Source: Bacteroidetes bacterium GWF2_35_48 (GTDB lineage Bacteria > Bacteroidota > Bacteroidia > Bacteroidales > GWF2-35-48). From it: DNA of 43,793 nucleotides. Below the pieces are notes generated by a model, which was given only the letters and a program-made list of their open reading frames with translations, was not told where the DNA came from and did no database searches. Made by a program: the position numbers and the translations under genes. The stretch is taken from NCBI GenBank assembly GCA_001769125.1, contig MEOG01000013.1:1-43793 (forward strand), read 5' to 3'. The first letter of the stretch is position 1, and each line of letters opens with the position of its first letter. Of this stretch, positions 8,508 to 17,526 are shown piece by piece.

Positions 8508-8657
8508 CAATCGCCAGGTGCTAAGATTAATCAAATGTGAAATGTTCGTTACACGTTTATACCCTACAATTTTCATGACAAAATCACGTTTTTAGCAACG
8601 GATAACAAATATTGAGAATAACAATTACGATGTAATAAACCCAAAAAATTTAATAAT

Positions 8658-9365
8658 ATGAGACTACTCTTAATAAGCAATTCAACCAATGCAGGCGAGG
8701 CTTATCTCGACTATCCCAAGATGAATATTAAAGATTTTCTTGGTTCAAATATTAAAAAAACATTGTTTATTCCTTATGCCGGAGTAACTTTTAGTTTTGA
8801 CGAATACGCACAAAAAGTTCAATCCCGTTTTGATGAAATCGGTTACACAGTGGATTCAATTCATAAATATGAAAATCCGGTTGCAGCAGTTGAAAATGCT
8901 GAAGCTATTGTTGTTGGTGGCGGAAATACATTCCAACTGATAAAAATGATGCACGAAAATAAATTGATGGAAGCTATCAGAAAAAAAGTATTGGCTGGAA
9001 CTCCTTTTGTTGGCTGGAGTGCAGGAAGCAATGTTGCCTGCCCTACAATTTGCACTACCAACGATATGCCAATCGTAGAACCTGAAAGTTTTAAAGCGCT
9101 GAATCTCGTCCCTTTTCAGATTAATCCCCACTACATTGACGCCAACCCCGATGGTCACGCCGGAGAAACACGCGAGCAACGTATTGCCGAATTTTTAGTT
9201 GCAAATCCAACAGTTACAGTAATAGGACTGAGAGAAGGAACCATGCTGCTTGTTGAAAACAAAAAAATGTCCCTTGTCGGTAATAGAAGCGCACGCATCT
9301 TTAAAAAAGTTATTGCTCCCTATGAAATAACAGACAAAGAAGATTTTAGCGAGTTTATTGGTTAA
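8658..9365 (+). CDS. pepE: Dipeptidase E (peptidase family S51)
   Basis: Cytoplasmic alpha-aspartyl dipeptidase releasing Asp from Asp-X dipeptides; 235 aa, normal length. The nucleophile is Ser121 in GWSAGSN, and Asp136 (TTNDMP) and His158 (NPHYID) fall where the E. coli enzyme has its other triad residues (Ser120, Asp135, His157). GGGNTFQL (87-94) is the conserved loop before the nucleophile. ATG at 8658 starts MRLLLISNST, the usual beginning. About 150 bp separate it from the HEPN remnant and I see no clear promoter there. Followed by a large hairpin that probably ends its transcript. Confidence 0.95.
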   Translation: MRLLLISNSTNAGEAYLDYPKMNIKDFLGSNIKKTLFIPYAGVTFSFDEYAQKVQSRFDEIGYTVDSIHKYENPVAAVENAEAIVVGGGNTFQLIKMMHENKLMEAIRKKVLAGTPFVGWSAGSNVACPTICTTNDMPIVEPESFKALNLVPFQINPHYIDANPDGHAGETREQRIAEFLVANPTVTVIGLREGTMLLVENKKMSLVGNRSARIFKKVIAPYEITDKEDFSEFIG

Positions 9366-9435
9366 AAAAACGCATATTGAATCTTTTTTATTCATCATGA
9401 ATTTTGGTTATTCGACAAAATTAGTGAATGTTTAA

Positions 9436-9534
9436 ATATCCGGCTACTTATGCAATAAAGACACCCTCAATGTTTATACACTGTCGGTGCGCTTAAACCT
9501 TGAGGGTGTTTTCCGTTTGAAAATAGCCGTATAT
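9436..9534 (+). terminator. Large two-tier hairpin after pepE
   Basis: Inner stem: 16-nt arms 9461-9476 and 9494-9509 with a single mismatch, a 17-nt loop that itself contains CAC/GTG, and TTTT running on. Outer stem: ATATcCGGCTA (9436-9446) with TAGCCGtATAT (9524-9534), one mismatch. The gene-free stretch 9366-9696 holds this element and the rpsT promoter, nothing else I can identify. Most likely a terminator for pepE, but it is larger than a plain one. Confidence 0.6.
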
Positions 9535-9632
9535 CACTTGTCTAAAATATCATTTTTATTTATTATCCACTAAAAATGGCGAATAGCCTGAATTTTAAGG
9601 TTTCCCGAAAAAATAAAAAAATCTTAAAATAA

Positions 9633-9663
9633 TTTGTATGTAACAGATTTTTATTTACATTTG
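9633..9663 (+). promoter_or_regulatory. Promoter of rpsT
   Basis: TTTG (9633-9636), exactly 19 nt, TACATTTG (9656-9663): a full match to the Bacteroidota consensus and the best promoter in the window. Expected start near 9669, leader about 28 nt. Confidence 0.8.
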
Positions 9664-9696
9664 CAGTCCTTATTTTAAAAAATAAAATTTACAGAA

Positions 9697-9951
9697 ATGG
9701 CAAATCATAAACAATCCGAAAAAAGGATACGTCAGACAGAGAAAAGAAGGTTACATAATAAATATTATACCAGAACAATGCGTAATGCATTGAAAGAATT
9801 CCGTCTTTCTAAAGATAAAAAAGCGGCTCTTGAGCAAATGCCTCAATTGTCTTCTTTTTTAGATAGGTTGGCAAAGAAAAATATTATTCACAAGAACAAA
9901 GCTGCAAATCTGAAATCAAGCCTTGCTTTGCACGTAAGCAAATTGCAGTAA
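9697..9951 (+). CDS. rpsT: 30S ribosomal protein bS20
   Basis: 84-aa basic helical protein that binds 16S rRNA in the body of the small subunit. It starts MANHKQSEKRIRQ and carries the conserved HKNKAANLKSSLALHV near the end, both diagnostic for bS20. Single-gene unit: its own consensus promoter upstream and a strong intrinsic terminator 22 bp after the stop. Confidence 0.97.
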   Translation: MANHKQSEKRIRQTEKRRLHNKYYTRTMRNALKEFRLSKDKKAALEQMPQLSSFLDRLAKKNIIHKNKAANLKSSLALHVSKLQ

Positions 9952-9973
9952 TAAATTCTTTATTTTACACAAG

Positions 9974-10001
9974 AGCCTTTCTTTTCAGAAAGGCTTTTTT
10001 T
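9974..10001 (+). terminator. Intrinsic terminator of rpsT
   Basis: Perfect 9-bp stem AGCCTTTCT (9974-9982) / AGAAAGGCT (9987-9995), loop TTTC, then a run of T to 10001. The convergent tyrS gene ends 24 bp further on. Confidence 0.9.
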
Positions 10002-10024
10002 GTTTGTAGTCAGTCAATCAATTA

Positions 10025-11305
10025 TTATTCGGCAATAATCAGAAAATAATTTTTCTTTCCTTTCTGAGCGAGAATATATTTTCCGTTTATCAGGTTTGAT
10101 GCGCCAATACTCATTTCGGGCGCACTTACAAGCTCTTTATTCATATACACGCCACCACCCTGAAGTGTTCTGCGCAATTCGCCTTTTGAAGGAAAAATGC
10201 TTGCTTTGTCTACAAATAATTCTGCGATAGGAATTCCTTTTTCCAATTCACTTTTTGAAACCTTAAACTGTGGCACTCCTTCAAAAACAGATAAAAAAGT
10301 TTCCTCATCCATTTTTGATAAAGATTCAGAAGTTCCTTTTCCGAAAAGAATTTCTGAGGCTTCTACTGCGGCATTATAATCTTCTTCGGAATGAACACGA
10401 ATCGTAATATCTTTTGCAAGGGATTTCTGTAAAATTCTCAAATGTGGTGCCTGTTCATGCTCTTTTTCTATTGCAATAATTTCATCCTGTGTGTATAAAG
10501 TAAAAATGCGTATGTATTTTTTTGAATCTTCGTCGGAGCTGTTAAGCCAGAACTGATAAAATTTATAGGGAGATGTTTTTTTTCTGTCGAGCCAGATATT
10601 TCCGCTTTCGGTTTTTCCGAATTTTGTGCCATCTGCTTTTTTAATAAGCTGTGTTGTTAGCGCGAAGGCCTCACCTCCTGTTTTACGCCGTATTAACTCG
10701 GTTCCCGTAACGATGTTTCCCCATTGATCCGATCCGCCCATTTGCAGCTTGCAGTTTTTTGCCGTATATAAATGATAAAAATCGAAGCCCTGCAATAGCT
10801 GGTACGTAAATTCACAAAACGACATTCCTCCTTCAAGACGGTTCTGAACAGAATCTTTTGCCATCATATAATTAATGGTAATGTGCTTTCCGATATCTCT
10901 TATAAACTGAAGAAAAGAAACATCTTTCGTCCAGTCGTAATTATTGACTAACTCAGCGCTGTTTGCTCCGCAATTGAAATCAAGAAATTTTGCTAATTGT
11001 TTTCCAATGCAATCTACATTGTGTCGCAATTCTTCTTCATCGAGTAAATTCCGCTCCTGAGACTTTCCCGAGGGATCTCCGACCATTCCGGTTGCGCCTC
11101 CGACCAAAGGCATGGGTTTGTGTCCCGCGCGCTGAAAATGCAGGAGCGTCATAATCTGAGCCAGACTGCCCACGTGAAGCGAATCGGAAGTCGGATCAAA
11201 ACCAATGTAACCCGAGGTCATTTCTGTTTCAAGCAATTTATCTGTTCCGGGCATCACATCGTGAATCATGCCGCGCCATTTCAGTTCTTCAATAAAATTT
11301 GTCAT
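10025..11305 (-). CDS. tyrS: Tyrosyl-tRNA synthetase
   Basis: Class I synthetase charging tRNA-Tyr; 426 aa from the chosen start. The HIGH motif is HVGS (44-47 in DSLHVGSL). The KMSKS loop is represented by KFGKTESG in the middle of the protein, as in the bacterial TyrRS type. MGGSDQWGN binds tyrosine, and a C-terminal S4 RNA-binding domain ends the protein ([17 protein letters not shown]). The frame opens at a TTG 15 bp upstream, but the ATG at 11305 ([12 protein letters not shown]) matches normal TyrRS starts and lies about 17 bp after the predicted transcription start. It has its own promoter, so it is not simply read through from hemW across the repeat array. Confidence 0.96.
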   Translation of the reverse strand: MTNFIEELKWRGMIHDVMPGTDKLLETEMTSGYIGFDPTSDSLHVGSLAQIMTLLHFQRAGHKPMPLVGGATGMVGDPSGKSQERNLLDEEELRHNVDCIGKQLAKFLDFNCGANSAELVNNYDWTKDVSFLQFIRDIGKHITINYMMAKDSVQNRLEGGMSFCEFTYQLLQGFDFYHLYTAKNCKLQMGGSDQWGNIVTGTELIRRKTGGEAFALTTQLIKKADGTKFGKTESGNIWLDRKKTSPYKFYQFWLNSSDEDSKKYIRIFTLYTQDEIIAIEKEHEQAPHLRILQKSLAKDITIRVHSEEDYNAAVEASEILFGKGTSESLSKMDEETFLSVFEGVPQFKVSKSELEKGIPIAELFVDKASIFPSKGELRRTLQGGGVYMNKELVSAPEMSIGASNLINGKYILAQKGKKNYFLIIAE

Positions 11306-11327
11306 AGCTTTATTTTTCAAATCGCTG

Positions 11328-11335
11328 CAAATATA
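11328..11335 (-). promoter_or_regulatory. -7 box of tyrS
   Basis: TATATTTG on the leftward strand, ending 22 bp before the tyrS ATG. The -33 element is only a weak TTTA at 11353-11356 with a 17-nt spacer. The 11-bp repeat array begins about 25 bp upstream of that. Confidence 0.5.
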
Positions 11336-11380
11336 GGAAAGATTAAATAAAATAAATTAGGAATGAAATATTCAATTTTG

Positions 11381-11556
11381 TTCAATAGAAATTCAATAGC
11401 AATACAATAGGAATACAATAGAAATTCAGTAGGAATACAATTGTACCTCTATCGAAGAAACAATTGAACATCTACCGAACATCAATTGTTGCACTACTGA
11501 ATTCCTACAGAACACCTATTGTCGCACTACCAAACATCCATCAAACAACAATCAAA
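11381..11556. repeat. 16-unit array with exact 11-bp period
   Basis: Starting at 11381 the sequence divides into 16 consecutive 11-nt units with no insertion or deletion, for example TTCAATAGAAA, TTCAATAGCAA, TACAATAGGAA, TACAATAGAAA, TTCAGTAGGAA, then CATCTACCGAA, GCACTACTGAA, TTCCTACAGAA, CACCTATTGTC, GCACTACCAAA, CATCCATCAAA. The left five are close copies around CAATAG. The right units carry CCTATTG or CTAC, roughly the inverse complement, so the array changes polarity near 11440. It fills the hemW-tyrS gap and runs over the hemW stop codon (11541-11543). Confidence 0.8.
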
Positions 11557-12668
11557 TCCCGTATCACTGCATCCGAAATAAATTTCCCTGAATCACTTAA
11601 AATAAATTTTTCTTCGGATTGAATCAGATTGCCCGCCATTAAATGATGTTGAATATTTTTTAAAATTGTCTTAAAATATTTTTCCGGAAATGTTTTCTTA
11701 ATATAATTCATATCTGTGCCCCAGATTGTCCGCAGCGAGGTTAATATATAATCATTCAGCTTATCTTTTTCAGATAAAATTTCTTCTTCATAAAAATTTT
11801 TTCTATCGTCAGTATTTTGAATATACGTGTTAATATCAGCAACATTCCATCTTCTTGAAATGCCATTGTACGAATGCGCTGCGCAGCCAAGCCCAAGATA
11901 CGAAGTCTGTTTCCAGTAAGATGAATTGTGTTCGGAAAAATAATTTTCTAATGCAAAATTGGATATTTCATAATGAATAAAGCCCTTTTCCTTTGTGTGC
12001 TTTACTAGTATTTTATATTGTGCAAGACTATCATCATCTGTGGGTAAAATTAGTTGCCCTTTGTGCAGTAAATCTGAAAGAACTGTCCCTGCCTCTATAG
12101 AAAGATGATATGCTGAAATATGCTGAACATTCAGGGCTAAAACTTTTTCTATATTTTCTTCCCATCCCTGCAGCGACATTCCGGGTAATCCATACATCAG
12201 GTCAACGCTTATATTCCGGAATCCCGCTTCCTGAGCTTCGACTACAGCTTTCATCGCCTGAGCTGAAGTATGTCGCCTGTTTAGCAATTTCAAATCTGTA
12301 TCATTCAGCGATTGCAATCCTATGCTCAAACGATTAATGCCTGCGCTTAAAATTTCTTTGTAATAATTTATTGAAACATCGTCAGGATTGGCTTCAAGTG
12401 TAACTTCAGGGCATTCTGAAATTTTATAATGAGCATAAATTATTTCTAAAATTTCGTTTATCTGTTCTGTGTTTAACAAGCTGGGAGTTCCTCCTCCGAA
12501 ATAAATACTCGAAACCGGCTTGTTGTGAAGGTATTCTTTTCTCTCTACTGCTTCTTTTTTTAGCGCAGAAATATATTTTTCTACATGTGTCAGATTTGAA
12601 ACAGAAAAAAAATCGCAGTAAAAACACTTGCTCTTACAGAATGAAATATGAATGTAAATGCCCGACAT
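11541..12668 (-). CDS. hemW: Radical SAM heme chaperone HemW
   Basis: 375-aa radical SAM protein of the HemN/HemW group. The cluster-binding motif CKSKCFYC (Cys11, 15, 18) is followed by Asp-Phe rather than the extra Cys of true HemN. That points to the heme-trafficking HemW branch, not oxygen-independent coproporphyrinogen oxidase. GGGTPSLL, EANPDD and the C-terminal HemN_C region are present. ATG at 12668 gives MSGIYIHISF, the standard start. It lies 60 bp downstream of the giant repeat gene on the same strand and may share its transcript. The last five codons fall inside the 11-bp repeat array, so the protein end (DLIVV) is set by repeat DNA. Confidence 0.93.
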   Translation of the reverse strand: MSGIYIHISFCKSKCFYCDFFSVSNLTHVEKYISALKKEAVERKEYLHNKPVSSIYFGGGTPSLLNTEQINEILEIIYAHYKISECPEVTLEANPDDVSINYYKEILSAGINRLSIGLQSLNDTDLKLLNRRHTSAQAMKAVVEAQEAGFRNISVDLMYGLPGMSLQGWEENIEKVLALNVQHISAYHLSIEAGTVLSDLLHKGQLILPTDDDSLAQYKILVKHTKEKGFIHYEISNFALENYFSEHNSSYWKQTSYLGLGCAAHSYNGISRRWNVADINTYIQNTDDRKNFYEEEILSEKDKLNDYILTSLRTIWGTDMNYIKKTFPEKYFKTILKNIQHHLMAGNLIQSEEKFILSDSGKFISDAVIRDLIVV

Positions 12669-12728
12669 AGAATGATAATAAATCTGTATATTAATAATTT
12701 TTCTTTGCAGGTTGCAACTCTCCCCACC

Positions 12729-15700
12729 TCAACTCCCCTTAATTCTTTTTTCGTCAATACCTTTTCCTTTTAGCTTTTTATAGTTGGAACGTAACCGCAG
12801 AAACCACAATATACGGTCTTCCTGATAAAATTCTTCTGTGTCTGGAATCTGCCGTTTGAATGAATTATAAAAGTGAAAGAACACAGACAAAGATTTGTTT
12901 CCGTTTTTTTCTTCTGTTTTATGATAAAATGGGAATAGGCTTTTTTCAATATTTCCATCTTTTTTCACATTCGCGTATACTAAATGCAAGACACGATGCT
13001 CAAAATCGCCGTTATAATAATTATCCCATTTTACAGCTTTCCACAAAAAATTTGTTGATGTTTTAACATTAAAATAATTTCTTCTGTTCATAAGCAACCA
13101 GAAAATATTATAACCGCTGCTTAATGAATCAGAGCTTGCATAAAACAAGGGCTGAATAGAAAAATAGCGGCTTGCGGCAGTTTTTTCATACCATACGATG
13201 GGAGCAAAACGAAAATACCGATAATCAATATCTTTTCGATATTCTACAATGGGCCAAAGAATACTTGTTGAGGTTTTTGTTTTATCATGCAATCTTCTGA
13301 AAAGAAAAAACATAAAATTCATATTGGAACGCTGCATTGTATCTGAATAAGCCATGAAGAAGGGCAGCAAAAGTGTTCTTTGATGATCTCCTGATTTTGT
13401 TTTCCAGAAAAGAGGTGTTATCATCAGATGGCTTTTCAAATTATCGTTAGATCTTCCATAAGAAAACAAGGGCGCAAAAGTGAATGATTTATATCTGTAA
13501 TTGTTCATGCTCCATACAAAGGGAAAAAGCACTTTATTGTCGTGGCGTAAATTTTTCTTTGACCAGTAAAATGGAAAAACGACATTGCGGCATTCCTGAT
13601 TTTCTCCTTCTCCTTTTTTCTTTTGCCACCATAAAGGGAACAGAATGTTTCTGCGGGTTTCACCATCTTTTACATGCCAGAATAAAGGGCTTACAACCAA
13701 ATGGCTCTGCTTTCCGTTTGTAGAAATTCCCTTTGAATAAAACGGAAAAACTGTGAACGATTTATACTCCTCGTTTTTAATTCCCCATACTAAAGGAAAT
13801 AAAACTTTTGTATCACGATCGCGGTCTTTTTTCGCCCAGTATAAAGGAAAAATTACATGCCTAGATTCCTCTGCGGGAGAGCCCTTCCAGCGTGAAAATT
13901 GCCACCACAGCGGAAATAATACTCTGTGAAAATCATCGTGTTTTTTTCGTTGCCAGAAAAGCAATGAGATCATTAAATGATGATCATTTCCGGTAAGCGA
14001 ACGACCGTATGAAAATAAAGGAGGCACTGTAAATGAGCTGTAGTCGTAATCTTTCAGCTTCCACACGAGCGGAAACAAAATTTTGTTGTTGTATTGATTA
14101 TCTTTATACGACCAGTACAAAGGAAAAATGGTGTGAAAATCTATGGTGTCATTTGCCTTGCATTTTCGTTGTTTCCACCATAATGGAAAAAATACATTTT
14201 TATAATTTTCTTTTTCCCGGATGTGCCAAAACAGAGGTGTTATAACAGCATGTGATGCGGTGTTGTCTGTAGATTTTCCAACAGAGAAAAATGGAAAAAT
14301 CGTCTGCGAGCTGTATTTTTCATCTTTAAAATTCCACAACACAGGAAACAAAACGACTGAATGTCTGTCGCCGTTTTTAACATTCCAGAACAAGGGAGTG
14401 ATAACTTTATGCGTAGTGCTTCCATCTGCTGTACTGCCTTTTGAAAAGACAGGAAAAAAGGTATACGAACTATATTTTTTATTTTTAAAATCCCAGACAA
14501 ATGGAAACAGTATTTTGTTTTCATACGCAGGTCCTTTCGTGTGCCAGAAGAATGGGAAAAAAACATTATGATAATTTTCTGTTCCCGCATGGATATTTTT
14601 CTTTTGCCACCATACAGGGAATAAAATATTCTGATAATTTTCGCCTTTCCTCAAATGCCAGAAAAAGGGTGTGATGGTTAAATGTTTTTGTGTTTTGTCC
14701 GGAGATTTTCCGTATGAAAAAAGCGGTGGTACAGTATATGAAGTATACTCTTTATCTTTAAATTTCCACACTAAAGGAAAAAGTACTGTATTCTCTTTTC
14801 CCTGATATTTTCTCGACCAGTAAAATGGAAATACTGTGTTGGAATAAAGTGTATCGCTCCCCTTGCATTTCTGAAACTGATACCATACAGGCAACAATAA
14901 ATTTTTATAATTGCATTGATCTTTAAAGTGCCAGAAAAGTGGCGTAATTACAAGATGTCCCGCACTTTTATCCGAAGACGTTCCTTTTGAAAAAAACGGA
15001 GCAAATGTTACAGATTTATAGCGCTCATCTTTGATGGTCCATAACACGGGAAACAGCACCCTGTAATCTTTTTGCTTATTCTTATACGACCACCAGAAAG
15101 GGAAAATCACATTTGTATATTTCAAATTATCGCCATCTCCCGATTTTCTTTGCCACCAAAGCGGGAAAAGGGTATTGCTGTAACTGTCTTTATTTTTAAA
15201 ATGCCAGAAAAGTGGCGTAATCATGCGGTGTTTCATGCTGCTGTCCTGAGAACAACCGGAAGATAAAACGGGAAACACAGTGAAGGACTCATACTTTTTG
15301 TTCGACAAACTCCATATCAGGGGAAAGAAAACTCTGTTGTGCTTTTCCTTGTCTTTATATTTCCACCAGAAAGGAAACAAAACATTGGTGGTTTCTGCAT
15401 TTTCTCCTGTACCCTGCTTTATGTTCCACCATAAGGGAAAAAGTAGTTTCGTGTATTCTTCTCCATGCTGAATGTTCCAGAACAAAGGTGTTATGACCGT
15501 ATGCTTTACTTTTTCATCTATAGAATGACCTGTGGAGAAAAGCGGAGCGATAGTCCAGGAGCGGTATCTGGAGTTTTTTAAATCCCATAGCACGGGAAAT
15601 AAAACCTTATTGTTTTTATTTTGATCTTTGTAAGAAAACCATAAAGGAAATATCACATTTGAATACTCCCTTGCTGCGCCATATCCTCTTGCTTTCTGCC

Positions 15701-17195
15701 ACCACAGAGGGAAAAGAACATTCGTAAATTCTTCGCCATTTTTCACATGCCAGAACAGAGGCGTAATCATTAAATGTTTTTCATTTCCATCTTTTGAATG
15801 ACCTGAAGACAACAGGGGGGCAAGGGTAAAGGACTTGTATTTATTATTATCAAAACTCCAGATGAGCGGAAATAATACTTTATTATTTTTATCCCTGTCC
15901 TTGAAAGCCCAATAAACAGGGAAAACAACATTTGAATATTTTTCATTCTCACCGGAGCCTTTTTTATGCTGCCACCAAAGAGGGAACAAAACATTTCGGG
16001 TTTCATCTGTTTTACGGGTATGCCAGAAAAAAGGAGTAAGCATCAGGCGACTCCTGGAGCCATCTTCCGATTTTCCATAAGACATAAATGGCAAGAATGT
16101 GAAAGACCTGTAATGTTCGTTCTTCCTGCTCCAGATCAAGGGAAACAAAACTTTATAACTTTTTATATTATCCTGATACGACCAATAAAACGGAAAAATA
16201 GTATTAGAATACACTTCATAATTTCCCTGTTTAATTTTTTTCTGCCACCATATTGGAAACAATATATTCCGGTAAGCGTTTTCATTTGAAAAGTGCCAAA
16301 ACAGAGGCGTTACGGCAAGATGTTTTTTCTCATTCTTTTTTGAATGACCCGAAGAAATCAGGGGGAAAAAAGTAAATGATTTATACCGTGAATTATTAAA
16401 ACTCCAGACAAACGGAAATAATATTTTGTTGTTTTGAAACTTGTCTCTGTAGCTCCAGAATAAAGGCATTACAATATTCTGTACCTTTTCATTTTCTCCG
16501 CTTTCCCATTTATTTTGCCACCAGAAAGGAAATAAAACATTGCTTACCGATTCTTTCTCCTTGAAGTGCCAAAACAGAGGCGTTACAACAAGATATTTGC
16601 TTTCCCTGTTATGATAAGAACCCCCGGAATACAGGGGAAATAAAGTGTAAGAAGAACGATCGGGATTTTGAAACGACCAGTAAAAGGGGAACAACACAAG
16701 ATGTGAATGTTTACGTTTCTGATCGTTTTTATGCCATAGTAAAAATAAAATATTATTCTGAATAAACAAACCATCTTGTGAGCGGGTTAACTCAACCATA
16801 CTTATTTTAGGCGCAATTTCTAAAAACCGTGTTGAGCGTATTTGCTGTTTGTAGTCCGTGGTTCTGTGAAACAAAGATGGATAGTACAAAGATGCAAAAC
16901 GAAAGTCGTTCAGCAGGGGCGATTTTTCCTGAATGTAAAAAGGAATAAAATGCGAATATTTTAAAGAATCATTATAAATTTCTCTTGACCTGTAAATTGA
17001 AAAAAAAGCATCAACTTCTTTTTTATCTCTGCTTTTTATTCTGCGAAACAAAGGCCATGCATCAATATTTTTTCCCCGTGTAATTCCAAAGTCGAATGAC
17101 ATATCTTCCCTTGTTGTATCTTTTTGTGCTGCAACAGGAATCGCACTGCAACAGACAAAAAAGAAAAGAAAAAATATTTTGACTTTGTTTTTCAA
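12729..17195 (-). CDS. Giant secreted protein of 91-aa FPLxW tandem repeats
   Basis: 1488-aa protein of no family I recognise. A signal peptide (1-24, cut before Gln in VAAQ) is followed by a unique head to about 165. Tandem repeats fill 166-1275, and a degenerate tail, still showing ILWPIV, RFAPIVW and SLFPFY, runs to 1488. The repeat unit is 91 residues, in three blocks. A is 21 aa, like VLFPLWWQ. B is 16 aa, like VIFPFYWS..KD. C is 54 aa, like KVLFPLIWS, FTLAPLLSSGHS, HLMITPLFWH. I count 11 A, 11 B and 13 C blocks; one C at about 948-1001 directly follows another C, so one A+B pair is missing. Prolines recur at spacings of 21, 17, 17, 19 and 17, with charged turns between: short beta strands, likely a solenoid, propeller or barrel at the cell surface. 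Start is TTG (17193-17195); no in-frame ATG was found nearby upstream. Confidence 0.9.
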   Translation of the reverse strand: MKNKVKIFFLFFFVCCSAIPVAAQKDTTREDMSFDFGITRGKNIDAWPLFRRIKSRDKKEVDAFFSIYRSREIYNDSLKYSHFIPFYIQEKSPLLNDFRFASLYYPSLFHRTTDYKQQIRSTRFLEIAPKISMVELTRSQDGLFIQNNILFLLWHKNDQKRKHSHLVLFPFYWSFQNPDRSSYTLFPLYSGGSYHNRESKYLVVTPLFWHFKEKESVSNVLFPFWWQNKWESGENEKVQNIVMPLFWSYRDKFQNNKILFPFVWSFNNSRYKSFTFFPLISSGHSKKNEKKHLAVTPLFWHFSNENAYRNILFPIWWQKKIKQGNYEVYSNTIFPFYWSYQDNIKSYKVLFPLIWSRKNEHYRSFTFLPFMSYGKSEDGSRSRLMLTPFFWHTRKTDETRNVLFPLWWQHKKGSGENEKYSNVVFPVYWAFKDRDKNNKVLFPLIWSFDNNKYKSFTLAPLLSSGHSKDGNEKHLMITPLFWHVKNGEEFTNVLFPLWWQKARGYGAAREYSNVIFPLWFSYKDQNKNNKVLFPVLWDLKNSRYRSWTIAPLFSTGHSIDEKVKHTVITPLFWNIQHGEEYTKLLFPLWWNIKQGTGENAETTNVLFPFWWKYKDKEKHNRVFFPLIWSLSNKKYESFTVFPVLSSGCSQDSSMKHRMITPLFWHFKNKDSYSNTLFPLWWQRKSGDGDNLKYTNVIFPFWWSYKNKQKDYRVLFPVLWTIKDERYKSVTFAPFFSKGTSSDKSAGHLVITPLFWHFKDQCNYKNLLLPVWYQFQKCKGSDTLYSNTVFPFYWSRKYQGKENTVLFPLVWKFKDKEYTSYTVPPLFSYGKSPDKTQKHLTITPFFWHLRKGENYQNILFPVWWQKKNIHAGTENYHNVFFPFFWHTKGPAYENKILFPFVWDFKNKKYSSYTFFPVFSKGSTADGSTTHKVITPLFWNVKNGDRHSVVLFPVLWNFKDEKYSSQTIFPFFSVGKSTDNTASHAVITPLFWHIREKENYKNVFFPLWWKQRKCKANDTIDFHTIFPLYWSYKDNQYNNKILFPLVWKLKDYDYSSFTVPPLFSYGRSLTGNDHHLMISLLFWQRKKHDDFHRVLFPLWWQFSRWKGSPAEESRHVIFPLYWAKKDRDRDTKVLFPLVWGIKNEEYKSFTVFPFYSKGISTNGKQSHLVVSPLFWHVKDGETRRNILFPLWWQKKKGEGENQECRNVVFPFYWSKKNLRHDNKVLFPFVWSMNNYRYKSFTFAPLFSYGRSNDNLKSHLMITPLFWKTKSGDHQRTLLLPFFMAYSDTMQRSNMNFMFFLFRRLHDKTKTSTSILWPIVEYRKDIDYRYFRFAPIVWYEKTAASRYFSIQPLFYASSDSLSSGYNIFWLLMNRRNYFNVKTSTNFLWKAVKWDNYYNGDFEHRVLHLVYANVKKDGNIEKSLFPFYHKTEEKNGNKSLSVFFHFYNSFKRQIPDTEEFYQEDRILWFLRLRSNYKKLKGKGIDEKRIKGS
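13371..16538 (-). repeat. 273-bp coding tandem repeats
   Basis: The DNA of the giant gene repeats with a 273-bp period (11 full units and one 159-162-bp C-only unit near 14190-14350). Units are diverged at the nucleotide level, although short tracts encoding FPLWW and TPLFWH stay similar. Open frames on the other strand and in other frames here are by-products of the repetition. Confidence 0.8.
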
Positions 17196-17526
17196 AGGGT
17201 AATAATATGAACCGTTTTCAGGAAAAAAAACATTATAATATCAAGCAAAAATAATACCGTAAAGATATTAAAAAAAGAGGAATGAAGCAATCCTGTGAGG
17301 TATTGTGTGAAGGCAAAGAGGGCTGGCTCCTCACAGGTTTGCGGATATGGAAAAATTAAAATATGGATTTAAGACCTGCCTGCTTGATGCAGTCTGGCAG
17401 GTTAAGAAGTAGAAGTAGGATTTAGGAGAAGAAAAACGCTGTTTCGTTCTTTAATCCTTAATCCTCATCCTCAATCCTTAATCCAAAAAATTTCCTTCCT
17501 GTCAAATATTTGCATAAACTTGCATC
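17196..17526. other. Divergent intergenic region with two dyads
   Basis: 331 bp between the leftward giant gene and the rightward transporter. Contents: the -7 box above; a perfect 9-bp inverted repeat CCTGTGAGG (17292-17300) / CCTCACAGG (17329-17337); a GC-rich hairpin ACCTGCC (17374-17380) / GGCAGGT (17396-17402) of the CCTGCC/GGCAGG kind also seen at 42388; and five near-tandem 6-7-nt units of the TTAATCC type (17451-17484). No gene. Confidence 0.6.
17246..17253 (-). promoter_or_regulatory. -7 box of giant repeat gene
   Basis: TATTTTTG on the leftward strand, about 50 bp before the TTG start. No convincing -33 element is seen at the right distance, so this is a partial match. Confidence 0.4.

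Noticed and set aside
9436-9534. Riboswitch or ribosomal-protein leader controlling rpsT
   Set aside because: It lies upstream of the rpsT promoter (9633-9663), so it is not part of the rpsT leader.
11306-11320. TTG start five codons upstream of tyrS
   Set aside because: The ATG at 11305 matches the usual TyrRS N-terminus and the TTG would lie almost at the transcription start.
11381-11556. CRISPR array
   Set aside because: Units are 11 bp with no spacers; not a repeat-spacer pattern and no cas genes are present.
12770-16774. Many 60-116-codon frames on both strands inside the giant repeat gene
   Set aside because: They recur with the 273-bp period and are by-products of the repeated coding sequence.
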